NCBI GenBank assembly: GCA_000621765.1
Contig: KK211345.1
Location: 35,406-99,405 of the forward strand
Origin: Ruminococcaceae bacterium AB4001
GTDB taxonomy: Bacteria; Bacillota; Clostridia; Saccharofermentanales; Saccharofermentanaceae
Length of the DNA: 64,000 nt
Reading direction: 5' to 3'
A model generated the notes under the pieces. That model ran no database searches and had not been told where the DNA came from. It saw only the letters and a list, made by a program, of their open reading frames with translations. Every line of letters begins with the position of its first letter. The stretch's first letter is position 1. Made by a program: the position numbers and the translations under genes. This document shows positions 28,393 to 36,054 of the stretch, in pieces.

Positions 28393-30855
28393 ATGAAGTT
28401 AAAAAAGTTCAGCGGCAGTAAAGTTATCTCCGCAGTTATGACAGGCGTTATGGTCTTAAGTTTCAGCGCCTGTGATTTTGGTGAAGAAGAATCTTATGTC
28501 CATATTCCGGATATGACCACAACCACTAAAGAAGTTGAATACAGAACGGGTGAGGTTAATCCGATGCAGATGTCCGTCAATAAAGAGACGGGCGAGATGA
28601 GCATTATGCGTCCTGATTATCCGGGCGATCCGATGGGAGATCCCGGTACATGGACGATCCTGGTCTATGTATGCGGCTCTGACCTTGAGTCAGACGGCGG
28701 CGCTGCCGTAGCTGATATATCGGAGATGTGTGAAGCAGAAAGCGATAAAAATATAAAATTCGTCGTTCAGACCGGTGGTGCACAGAGCTGGACATACGAT
28801 GGCATTGATCCTAACAAGTGCCAGCGTTTCCTGGTTGAAGACGGAAACCTCTCATGCGTTTATGAAAGCGCTGATGTTAATATGGCAGATTCAAACTCTC
28901 TGGCTGATTTCCTTACATGGGGCATCCAGAATTATCCTGCTGACAACATGGGCCTTATCTTTTGGAATCACGGTAACGGAACGATCTACGGTGTCTGCTT
29001 CGATGAGAGACATGATCAGGATTCGCTTTCTCTCAGAGAACTCGACAGTGCGCTTCTTACTGCATCGCAGTATATGAGTGAGAAGTGGGAATTTATTGGT
29101 TTTGACGCATGCCTCATGGGTAATGTTGAAGCTGCCAATATCCTTGCTAACTATGCGTATTACATGTATGCCTCCGAGGAGGAAGAGCCCGGTGCTGGCT
29201 GGAATTACACTGAGATCGGAAATTATCTTGTGGAAAATCCTGAAGCTAACGGCGAGGAACTCGGCATGGTTGTCTGTGATTCCTACTATGACGGCTGTGT
29301 TGCTGAAGGAGATTCCGACTGCTGCACTCTGTCTGTTATTGATCTTATGCAGATCGACAGCGTACTGAGCAGCTTTAATATTTTCGCGAAAGGCATTTAC
29401 GAGAGCAGTGTGGATGCTGACAAGCTTTCGACCATGATCCGTAAGATCGAATCTTCCGAGACATTCGGCAGCAACAACGATGAAGAAGGCTACACCAACA
29501 TGATCGATCTTGTCGGTCTCTGTGATGCCTGCGGTAGTTATTCTACCAATATTGAAGACGTAATCTCTGCCGTCGATTCCGCTGTTATCTATAAGGTCAG
29601 CGGCACAGACCATCCCGATGCATGCGGTCTTTCGTTATATTTTCCCATAAACCTCAATGGTTCAAACGAACTTCAGATCTTCAGCGATGTCTGCATCAGT
29701 CCTTTCTATCTCTCGTTTATTGAACGCCGTGATTTCAGTGCATATATCTACTACAGCGATGAAAGCGGTTTTGACACGGAGCAGGCTTCTTCCTTCTATC
29801 AGGATACCGAAAACGGCTGCAGCTACTTCATGCAGGACGGTCAGTATTATTACTACGACGCGAACGAAGAGACATACTATCTCTATGACGAAGAATTTGA
29901 TTACTGGGAAGATGTGGATGATGATTCACTTGATTACGAACAGTATGAATACTACTCATCTGATCATTTCGGCAGTTCTTATTCCGATGACTATTACTAT
30001 GACGATGACGGTTTATGGTTCTGGAACAGTGACTACGATTACGATTCTTCTTCCTGTGTTTACAGAAACAAATCCACTGTTACCGATCACTACAATTATG
30101 CCGACAATTTTGAAGAGACCGGTGAGAGTAAGCACATCAAGTTCTTAAAAGCTCCTTCTCTCAACGAAGAGGGAACCTTTAGTTTTACACTGACAAAGTA
30201 TTCTCTCGATCATACATCCGATGTTTACGCGATGGTCTATATGGTCATGGGTGAGAATGAGGTTATCCTCCTTGGCGATACTTATGATGTCGAATGCGAT
30301 TGGACAAAGGGTAATTTCGCTGATTGTTTTGACGGTTACTGGATCTCGCTTCCTGACGGTCAGAACCTTTCAATGACGATCGTCTACACGACTAGCGATT
30401 ACGTTATCTTCTCAGCACCCGTCTGCCTTAACGGAGAAGATACTTACCTTCGTATCCGTTTGGATATTGAAGAAGGTACCGTCACTGTCGAAGGAGCATG
30501 CGATGGTCTTGACGAGTCCGGTGCCGCACCAAGAAACATCAAAAAGATCAAGGAAGGCGACAAGATCGTTCCGCTCTATACAAGTCTTGTTTTCGATGAA
30601 GAAGGAAACTTTACAGAGCAGTTATATGAGGGTCAGGCTTACACGGTAAGTGGCGAACTGCAGCTTTCTTATTCGTTGCTGTTTGAGGGTGACTTCATGT
30701 ATGCGTTCATCATCGAAGACGTTTACCGTGACTACCTGATGACAGACCTCGTTGAATTCAATGTTGACCTGGAAGGTAATGTTTCTTACTACGTTGATGG
30801 CGAAACTGAGGACGAAGAGGAAGATGAAGAAGATTATGAAGAGGATGAAGATTGA
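28393..30855 (+). CDS. Clostripain-family (C11) cysteine peptidase lipoprotein
   Basis: 820 residues. An N-terminal lipoprotein signal ends at the lipobox LSFSAC (Cys at about 27). The C11 domain follows: TWTILVYVCGSDLE, then the catalytic His in FWNHGNGTIYG (about 192) and the catalytic Cys in GFDACLMGNVEAA (about 239). C11 enzymes cleave after Arg or Lys and self-process. A stretch of about 70 residues near 482-555 is extremely rich in Asp, Glu and Tyr, and the C-terminus is poly-acidic (EDEEEDEEDYEEDED). It has its own GGAGGGG site and a terminator. The acidic parts suggest calcium binding, which is inference. Confidence 0.88.
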   Translation: MKLKKFSGSKVISAVMTGVMVLSFSACDFGEEESYVHIPDMTTTTKEVEYRTGEVNPMQMSVNKETGEMSIMRPDYPGDPMGDPGTWTILVYVCGSDLESDGGAAVADISEMCEAESDKNIKFVVQTGGAQSWTYDGIDPNKCQRFLVEDGNLSCVYESADVNMADSNSLADFLTWGIQNYPADNMGLIFWNHGNGTIYGVCFDERHDQDSLSLRELDSALLTASQYMSEKWEFIGFDACLMGNVEAANILANYAYYMYASEEEEPGAGWNYTEIGNYLVENPEANGEELGMVVCDSYYDGCVAEGDSDCCTLSVIDLMQIDSVLSSFNIFAKGIYESSVDADKLSTMIRKIESSETFGSNNDEEGYTNMIDLVGLCDACGSYSTNIEDVISAVDSAVIYKVSGTDHPDACGLSLYFPINLNGSNELQIFSDVCISPFYLSFIERRDFSAYIYYSDESGFDTEQASSFYQDTENGCSYFMQDGQYYYYDANEETYYLYDEEFDYWEDVDDDSLDYEQYEYYSSDHFGSSYSDDYYYDDDGLWFWNSDYDYDSSSCVYRNKSTVTDHYNYADNFEETGESKHIKFLKAPSLNEEGTFSFTLTKYSLDHTSDVYAMVYMVMGENEVILLGDTYDVECDWTKGNFADCFDGYWISLPDGQNLSMTIVYTTSDYVIFSAPVCLNGEDTYLRIRLDIEEGTVTVEGACDGLDESGAAPRNIKKIKEGDKIVPLYTSLVFDEEGNFTEQLYEGQAYTVSGELQLSYSLLFEGDFMYAFIIEDVYRDYLMTDLVEFNVDLEGNVSYYVDGETEDEEEDEEDYEEDED

Positions 30856-30883
30856 TATTTTCTGATCTGATTATCTGATTTCT

Positions 30884-30916
30884 AAAGAGGCACTCCGATG
30901 TGGGGTGCCTCTTTTA
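30884..30916 (+). terminator. Rho-independent terminator of the clostripain gene
   Basis: Stem AAGAGGCAC / GTGCCTCTT with an 11-nt loop is followed by TTAT. It begins about 30 nt after the stop codon. Confidence 0.85.
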
Positions 30917-30993
30917 TGTTATTTGAAATAGCAGGATGCAATAAGTTCAGATGTTCAGATATCCAGCTGTTCCGGAAGTCACGTTTCCTCAAA

Positions 30994-31106
30994 AGTTACG
31001 GCAGAGTTGCGGCTGGGCCGTAAGTTTATGTGTAAGTTTTTGGATAAACCCTTAATAGTTACGGCAAAGTTGCGGCCTAGCCGTAAGTTTTTGTGTAAGT
31101 TTTCTT
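30994..31106 (+). repeat. Two copies of the 63-nt tandem stem-loop repeat (locus 2, subtype A)
   Basis: Copies start at 30994 and 31057, an exact 63-bp period. Each has a perfect 7-bp stem TTACGGC / GCCGTAA (30996-31002 with 31017-31023; 31059-31065 with 31080-31086) around a 14-nt loop whose start is A(G/A)AGTTGCGGC. A conserved tail GTAAGTTT-TGTGTAAGTTTT follows. The loci at 11.65 and 50.0 kb have the same period and arrangement with different stem bases. Confidence 0.8.
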
Positions 31107-31230
31107 CTAAAACCTCGGCTAAAAGCTCGGCGTATGCCTAGTAAATCCCCGAGCATTCGGTCATTTTTAAGCTAAAACCTCGGCTAAAAGCTCGGCGCAT
31201 GCCGAGCAAATCGCCGAGCATTCGGGCAAT
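31107..31230 (+). repeat. Two copies of a 65-nt stem-loop repeat (locus 2, subtype B)
   Basis: Copies start at 31107 and 31172, a 65-bp period, immediately after subtype A. The stem CTCGGC / GCCGAG is perfect in the second copy and has one mismatch in the first. Its 16-nt loop contains AAAAGCTCGGC. The geometry equals subtype A plus two loop bases. The array ends about 15 bp before the argH terminator. Confidence 0.72.
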
Positions 31231-31244
31231 AAAAATATGATCAT

Positions 31245-31278
31245 GAAAAAAGCCTGCCTCGAAAACTCAGGGCAGGCC
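31245..31278 (-). terminator. Rho-independent terminator of the argH unit
   Basis: Read on the minus strand, GCCTGCC and GGCAGGC pair around an 11-nt loop, followed by a run of T residues (complement of 31245-31251). Confidence 0.85.
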
Positions 31279-31304
31279 GTCTTAAAATCTTTAATTCGTA
31301 AGGA

Positions 31305-32666
31305 TTACTGTTCGTCAAGATATTTCTTAACCGTATCAGGTGCAGGACCTCCGATAAGGCTTCTGCCTTCAACGCATGTCTTAAGTGAGATTGCATCATA
31401 TACATCTTCTTCGAATGCAGGTGAGAACTCCTTGAGCTTATCGAGTGATACATCAAGCAGTGAAATGCCGTTTTCGATGCAGTAATGAACGAGCTTGCCT
31501 GAGATTGCGTGTGTCTCACGGAAAGGAAGACCTTTCTTTACGAGATAGTCTGCAAGGTCAGTTGCGTTAGTAAAACCGCCAAGAGCAGCTGCTTCCATGT
31601 TGTCCTTGCGGATGGTCATGGTCCTGATCATGCCGGTGAAGGGCGGAAGAACAGCTTTTACTGTCTCGATGCAGTCGAACATTGCTTCCTGGACTTCCTG
31701 CATATCCTTATTATATGTAAGCGGAAGTCCCTTCATGATAACCAGGAGTGAGATAAGGTCGCCATATACTCTTCCGGTCTTACCTCTTGTAAGCTCAGCA
31801 ACGTCAGGATTCTTCTTCTGAGGCATCATTGAAGAACCGGTGGAGTATGCATCATCAAGCTCATAGAACTTGAACTCCTGTGAAGCGTAGAGGATTATCT
31901 CTTCGCTCATTCTGGACAGGTGCATCATGAGAATGGAACAGGCAGAAGCGAATTCGATAGCGAAATCCCTGTCAGCAACACCATCGAGTGAGCAGAGGGT
32001 AACGCCGTTCATGCCGAGCTGGTCAGCAACGAACTCACGGTCAAGAGGATACGTTGTTCCTGCAAGAGCGCCTGAACCCAAAGGTGAGATATTTGCGCGG
32101 TCCTTGGCTTCATTGATACGTGAGATGTCGCGCTTGAACATCTCGATATATGCTGAAAGATAATGAGCATAAGTGATGGGCTGTGCTCTCTGAAGGTGAG
32201 TATAGCCGGGCATATATGTCTCTGTATTGGCTTTTGCGATGTCGACCAGAGTATCGATGAGATCATCCAAAAGCTCGGTTATCTCGCCGGCCTCATCGAC
32301 CAGATAAAGGCGCTGGTCGAGAGCGACCTGGTCATTACGTGAACGTCCTGTGTGAAGGCGCTTTCCTGCGTCACCGATGCGGTTGGTAAGCTCTTCTTCG
32401 ATGAACATATGGATGTCTTCTGCATCGGAATCAAACGTGAGCTTTCCGCTCTCGATATCTTCCTTAATTGAAAGAAGACCTGTCTTGATAGCTTCAGCGT
32501 CTTCAGCTGAAATGACACCCTGCTTTGCGAGCATCTGGGAATGAGCAATGGATCCCTCTATGTCCTGACTGTACATCTTACAATCGAAGGGGAGAGAAGA
32601 GTTGTAGTCGTTTACTTCCTTGTCGGTTGCTTTCTCGAAGCGTCCTGCCCACATTTTCTTTGCCAT
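31305..32666 (-). CDS. argH: Argininosuccinate lyase
   Basis: 453 residues. It cleaves argininosuccinate to arginine and fumarate, the last step of arginine synthesis, in the cytoplasm. The fumarase/aspartase superfamily signature GSSMMPQKKNPD is intact, as are HTGRSRNDQVA and GYTHLQRAQPIT. The start at 32666 has AAAGGAG 8 nt upstream; an earlier in-frame ATG at 32693 is unsupported. It is the last gene of the minus-strand argG-GNAT-GNAT-argH cluster and is followed by a terminator. Confidence 0.97.
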   Translation of the reverse strand: MAKKMWAGRFEKATDKEVNDYNSSLPFDCKMYSQDIEGSIAHSQMLAKQGVISAEDAEAIKTGLLSIKEDIESGKLTFDSDAEDIHMFIEEELTNRIGDAGKRLHTGRSRNDQVALDQRLYLVDEAGEITELLDDLIDTLVDIAKANTETYMPGYTHLQRAQPITYAHYLSAYIEMFKRDISRINEAKDRANISPLGSGALAGTTYPLDREFVADQLGMNGVTLCSLDGVADRDFAIEFASACSILMMHLSRMSEEIILYASQEFKFYELDDAYSTGSSMMPQKKNPDVAELTRGKTGRVYGDLISLLVIMKGLPLTYNKDMQEVQEAMFDCIETVKAVLPPFTGMIRTMTIRKDNMEAAALGGFTNATDLADYLVKKGLPFRETHAISGKLVHYCIENGISLLDVSLDKLKEFSPAFEEDVYDAISLKTCVEGRSLIGGPAPDTVKKYLDEQ

Positions 32667-32714
32667 CTTTAATACTCCTTTTGTCAGGGTCATTGCCCGG
32701 ACATATAGATTTTG

Positions 32715-33173
32715 TTATTCCTTTACGTAATCAGGATCGATCCTGACCATTTCGGCCAATGCCTTATTACGGTAGTTCAGATCTTCACGGAGTGTGAATC
32801 CCTGTGATTCCCAGAAAGCGTTGCCTCCGGCGTTCTTTTTGAATGCTACGAGCAATACCTTGTTTATGCCTTCTGCCTTTAATGCATCAAGTGCGAGTTC
32901 AACAAGTTTTCCGCCGATGCCTTCGCGTCTGTGATCAGAGGATACGCATGCATGCTGTATGATGCCGCGCCTTCCGTCATGACCACATAATATTACACCA
33001 ACTACCTTGCCGCCACAAACGGCAACAAATGAGGTGTTGGGGTTGCGCTTAAGGTATTTTTCGATACCTTCGCGCGAGTCATCCTTATCATTTAAGCCGT
33101 TACCGCAGAGGATCCACAGTGCATAAGCCTGTTCATAGTCTTCGATCTTCATTAGCCTGTATTCGATTTCCAT
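32715..33173 (-). CDS. GNAT family N-acetyltransferase
   Basis: 152 residues, one GNAT domain. The acetyl-CoA pyrophosphate-binding motif is SSDHRREGIGGKLV at about 79-92, and the C-terminal FWESQGF is the usual motif B. The substrate is unknown; position between argG and argH makes an arginine-pathway or metabolite-acetylation role conceivable but unproven. GGAGG lies about 8 nt before the ATG, and its start is 14 nt after the other GNAT gene. Confidence 0.85.
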   Translation of the reverse strand: MEIEYRLMKIEDYEQAYALWILCGNGLNDKDDSREGIEKYLKRNPNTSFVAVCGGKVVGVILCGHDGRRGIIQHACVSSDHRREGIGGKLVELALDALKAEGINKVLLVAFKKNAGGNAFWESQGFTLREDLNYRNKALAEMVRIDPDYVKE

Positions 33174-33187
33174 ATATGTTTCCTCCT

Positions 33188-33628
33188 TTAATCAATTGTA
33201 CCAGTAAGCCAGAGTGACATGCCGCATCCTTTTTCTTCATTGGGACGCCTGAAGAATCCGAACTTCTCGTAGAATTCCTCTTTTCCCTTAGCAGCAACCA
33301 GGCTGACCATGATCCTGTAACCCGGTTTGAGCCAGCTGTTTATCGTTTCCATGATTTTTTTCATTATCATCCTGCCAAGACCTTGTCCCTGGTATTCGGG
33401 AAGGACTATGACGTCAGCAATATATACGACATATCCGTGATCCCAAAGTGCGCGGCCAAGTGCAACAGGTTTTCCGTCTATTCTGATGCAGCATGTATAA
33501 GAATTCTTAAGACCTTCTGCGGCCTGTTCCAAAGGGAATTCGGCCCAGCCAACGGCTTTCCTGAATGCCATGTATTCGGCAGGAGTTATCTCATCAGTAA
33601 ATTGATATCCGGTTAGTTCTTGTTGCAT
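33188..33628 (-). CDS. GNAT family N-acetyltransferase
   Basis: 146 residues. The acetyl-CoA loop is PEYQGQGLGRMIM at about 77-89, and YEKFGFFRRP is the C-terminal beta-alpha motif. It is only weakly similar to the neighbouring GNAT, so the pair is not a recent duplication. It is the first gene after the argG terminator and would begin the GNAT-GNAT-argH unit, unless that terminator is leaky. Substrate unknown. Confidence 0.85.
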   Translation of the reverse strand: MQQELTGYQFTDEITPAEYMAFRKAVGWAEFPLEQAAEGLKNSYTCCIRIDGKPVALGRALWDHGYVVYIADVIVLPEYQGQGLGRMIMKKIMETINSWLKPGYRIMVSLVAAKGKEEFYEKFGFFRRPNEEKGCGMSLWLTGTID

Positions 33629-33644
33629 AACAGATTACCTCGAA

Positions 33645-33684
33645 ATTAAAAGCGGCTGTCTCAGTTTGGATTGAGGCAGCCGCG
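33645..33684 (-). terminator. Rho-independent terminator of argG
   Basis: On the minus strand, GCGGCTG and CAGCCGC pair around an imperfectly paired centre (CCTCA / TGAGA), followed by TTTTAATTT. It separates argG from the GNAT-argH genes. Confidence 0.85.
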
Positions 33685-33712
33685 TTGATTGCTTGATCAG
33701 TCAGAAGTCAGA

Positions 33713-34927
33713 TCAAAGGAGACCGTTCTTCTGCTTCATCTTTGCGTTGACTTTCATCGGGAGACCGAAGCAGTTGATGAATCCGCCTGCATCAGCCTGG
33801 TTATAAACGTCATCAGCCTCAAATGTTGCGATTTCAGGATCGTAGAGTGAGAAGGGTGATGTTGTGCCTGCGGGAGTGCAGTTGCCCTTGTAGAGCTTCA
33901 TCTTAACTTCACCGGTAACAACTTCCTGTGTCTTGTCTACGAATGCGGAGAGAGCTTCTCTCAAGGGGTGGAACCACTGACCGTAGTAAACGAGTTCGGA
34001 GAACTTCTGTGCTACGAGATCCTTATAGTGGATCGTGTCACGCTCTACTGTTAAGAGCTCGAGTTCACGGTGAGCAGCGAAGAGAAGTGTTCCGCCGGGA
34101 GTCTCATAAACACCGCGGCTCTTCATACCGACGAGACGGTTCTCAACGATATCAGCGATACCTACGCCGTTAGCTGCAGCAACCTTGTTGCAGTATCTGA
34201 GAAGATCAGCAGGAGAGAGCTTCTGTCCGTCAACTTCTACAGGGATACCCTTCTCGAACTTGATCGTTACATATGTAGGAGTATCAGGTGCCTTTTCAGG
34301 TGATACCATGAGCTCAAGGATCTTATCGAGGTCAGGCTCATTTGCAGGATTCTCAAGATCCATACCCTCGTGAGAGAGGTGCCAGAGGTTCTCGTCCTTG
34401 GAATAGTTGTTCTCTTTTGTAACGGGAACGTCGATTCCGCGTGCCTGAGCGTAGTCGATCTCTTCGTCACGTGACTTGATGTCCCAGATTCTCCAGGGAG
34501 CGAGGATCTTCATGTCAGGATCCAATGCCTTGATGGAAAGCTCGAATCTTACCTGGTCGTTACCCTTACCGGTGCAGCCGTGAACGATCGTTGTGCATCC
34601 GTTAGCGTGAGCTGCCTCAACGAAGTGCTTAGCGATAACAGGACGTGCCATGGATGTACCGAGAAGGTACTTGCCCTCATAAACTGCATTAGCCTTGAGA
34701 GTAGGGTATACGAAGTCAGAAACGAACTCGTCTGTGATGTCTTCGATTATGCACTTGATAGCGCCGCACTTGAGAGCCTTCTTCTCGAGATAGTCGTGAT
34801 CAACACCAACTCCAACTTCGCCGCAATATGCAACTACTTCGCAGTCGTAATGCTCAAGAAGCCACGGGATGATGATGGATGTATCAAGTCCGCCTGAATA
34901 AGCCAGTAAGAATTTTTCTTTTGCCAT
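33713..34927 (-). CDS. argG: Argininosuccinate synthase
   Basis: 404 residues. It joins citrulline and aspartate using ATP, the step before argH. The ATP-binding PP-motif is [12 protein letters not shown] at residues 7-18, and [13 protein letters not shown] is the substrate block. GGAGGTGCC supplies the ribosome binding site. It has its own terminator and a promoter overlapped by tandem ArgR boxes, so it is expected to be repressed by arginine. Confidence 0.98.
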   Translation of the reverse strand: MAKEKFLLAYSGGLDTSIIIPWLLEHYDCEVVAYCGEVGVGVDHDYLEKKALKCGAIKCIIEDITDEFVSDFVYPTLKANAVYEGKYLLGTSMARPVIAKHFVEAAHANGCTTIVHGCTGKGNDQVRFELSIKALDPDMKILAPWRIWDIKSRDEEIDYAQARGIDVPVTKENNYSKDENLWHLSHEGMDLENPANEPDLDKILELMVSPEKAPDTPTYVTIKFEKGIPVEVDGQKLSPADLLRYCNKVAAANGVGIADIVENRLVGMKSRGVYETPGGTLLFAAHRELELLTVERDTIHYKDLVAQKFSELVYYGQWFHPLREALSAFVDKTQEVVTGEVKMKLYKGNCTPAGTTSPFSLYDPEIATFEADDVYNQADAGGFINCFGLPMKVNAKMKQKNGLL

Positions 34928-34942
34928 ATGGCACCTCCAACT

Positions 34943-34980
34943 TATGAATATTTATGCATGCTTTTGTATAAACTTCGCAT
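34943..34980 (-). promoter_or_regulatory. Tandem ARG boxes (ArgR/AhrC operator) of argG
   Basis: Box 1 (34943-34960) TATGAATATTTATGCATG fits the ARG consensus TNTGNATWWWWATNCANA in all but the last base. Box 2 (34963-34980) starts TTTGTATAAA, a perfect left half with a poor right half. The 2-bp gap is the spacing usual for tandem ARG boxes. They lie just downstream of the -10 box. Confidence 0.75.
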
Positions 34981-35009
34981 ATCATACACTTGCTTACCTT
35001 ACAAGTCAA
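34981..35009 (-). promoter_or_regulatory. Sigma-A promoter of argG
   Basis: On the minus strand: -35 TTGACT (35009-35004), 17-bp spacer, -10 TATGAT (34986-34981). The ARG boxes begin directly after the -10 box, so bound ArgR would block initiation. Confidence 0.75.
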
Positions 35010-35172
35010 CAAGAAGATTTTAATCTCGTCGGCATATAAATTCAAATAAGAATAATAAGATATTTTTTGTGCATGTTTTCATCCATATCATTTTGTAAAA
35101 AAAGGTGCATTTGTATACAATCATATGTGGCATAATATGCAATTATCTTTCTCAGGGAGATTTTTTGAATAA

Positions 35173-36027
35173 ATGGCGTATCCATTGATGGAACATCTGA
35201 CGGGCAGAGGTTTTCTTTACTGCGGAAAGTATTACAGAGTAAGTTCCGAACTCACTGATTCATTACAAAGACCAGTAGAAGCTAAGATCTATTATGAGAC
35301 CGTCAGGGTAAGAGACGGTGTTCTTTTATTCGCTGAAGACCATCTTGCAAGACTTGTTAATTCAGTCAGAGGGCTCGAAAACTTCCCGGTCAACACATCC
35401 AGGATCTTGGATGAAGCATACAGCTTCGTTGACTTGGACGGCGTAAAGGACGGTTCCGTAAGAATAGTACTTACAAATGAAGTACTCCTTATACATCAGG
35501 CTGACATCACGCTGCCTTCAGCCGAGCATTTCGAAAACGGAATTAATACAAGTATCCTTAATTGGGAAAGAAAAACTCCCAATCTTAAGATATTCAGGGG
35601 CGACTATAAGACAACAGTAAATGAGAAGTTCAAGGAAGAAAACTCCCACGGACTTCCTTTCGAGCTCGTCCTTACAGATAACGAAGGCAGGCTCTATGAA
35701 GGCTCGATGTCAAATCTTTTCGTGATCAGGGACGGCAAAGTCTATTCTGCACCTGACAGTAAGATCCTTATCGGCATTACCAGGAAGAGAGTCATGGAGG
35801 CTTTAAAGCGTTCAGGTCTTGAACTTCAGACAGGTACATTTAAGCCCGAAGAACTTGATCCTAAGTCTGATGCAGTATTCGTAAGCAGTACGCCATTTGA
35901 CATACTGCCGGTCAGATATATCGATGATTACGAGTTTAAGTCATCTGCAAATGAAGTTTTGAAGATGATCTCGAAGATGTATCAGGAATATACATCTGAA
36001 TATATTGCTGCCAATAGGCGCGTTTGA
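35173..36027 (+). CDS. PLP-dependent class IV aminotransferase (branched-chain aminotransferase-like)
   Basis: 284 residues. Fold type IV features are YYETVRVRDGVLLFAEDHL near the N-terminus, the PLP lysine in GDYKTTVNEKF (about residue 141), and the cofactor block LYEGSMSNLFVI. The group includes branched-chain aminotransferase, D-amino acid aminotransferase and aminodeoxychorismate lyase; which reaction is catalysed here is not certain. GGGAG lies 13 nt before the ATG, longer than ideal. Likely promoter: TTGTAT at 35111, 16 bp, TAATAT. It leads a long plus-strand gene run. Confidence 0.8.
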   Translation: MAYPLMEHLTGRGFLYCGKYYRVSSELTDSLQRPVEAKIYYETVRVRDGVLLFAEDHLARLVNSVRGLENFPVNTSRILDEAYSFVDLDGVKDGSVRIVLTNEVLLIHQADITLPSAEHFENGINTSILNWERKTPNLKIFRGDYKTTVNEKFKEENSHGLPFELVLTDNEGRLYEGSMSNLFVIRDGKVYSAPDSKILIGITRKRVMEALKRSGLELQTGTFKPEELDPKSDAVFVSSTPFDILPVRYIDDYEFKSSANEVLKMISKMYQEYTSEYIAANRRV

Positions 36028-36054
36028 TCGGATAACATTTTGGAGGTGGTATAA

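Noticed and set aside
31509..31751. Plus-strand frames inside argH and argG
   Set aside because: Antisense shadows of well-conserved genes, with no start signals and no recognisable protein features.
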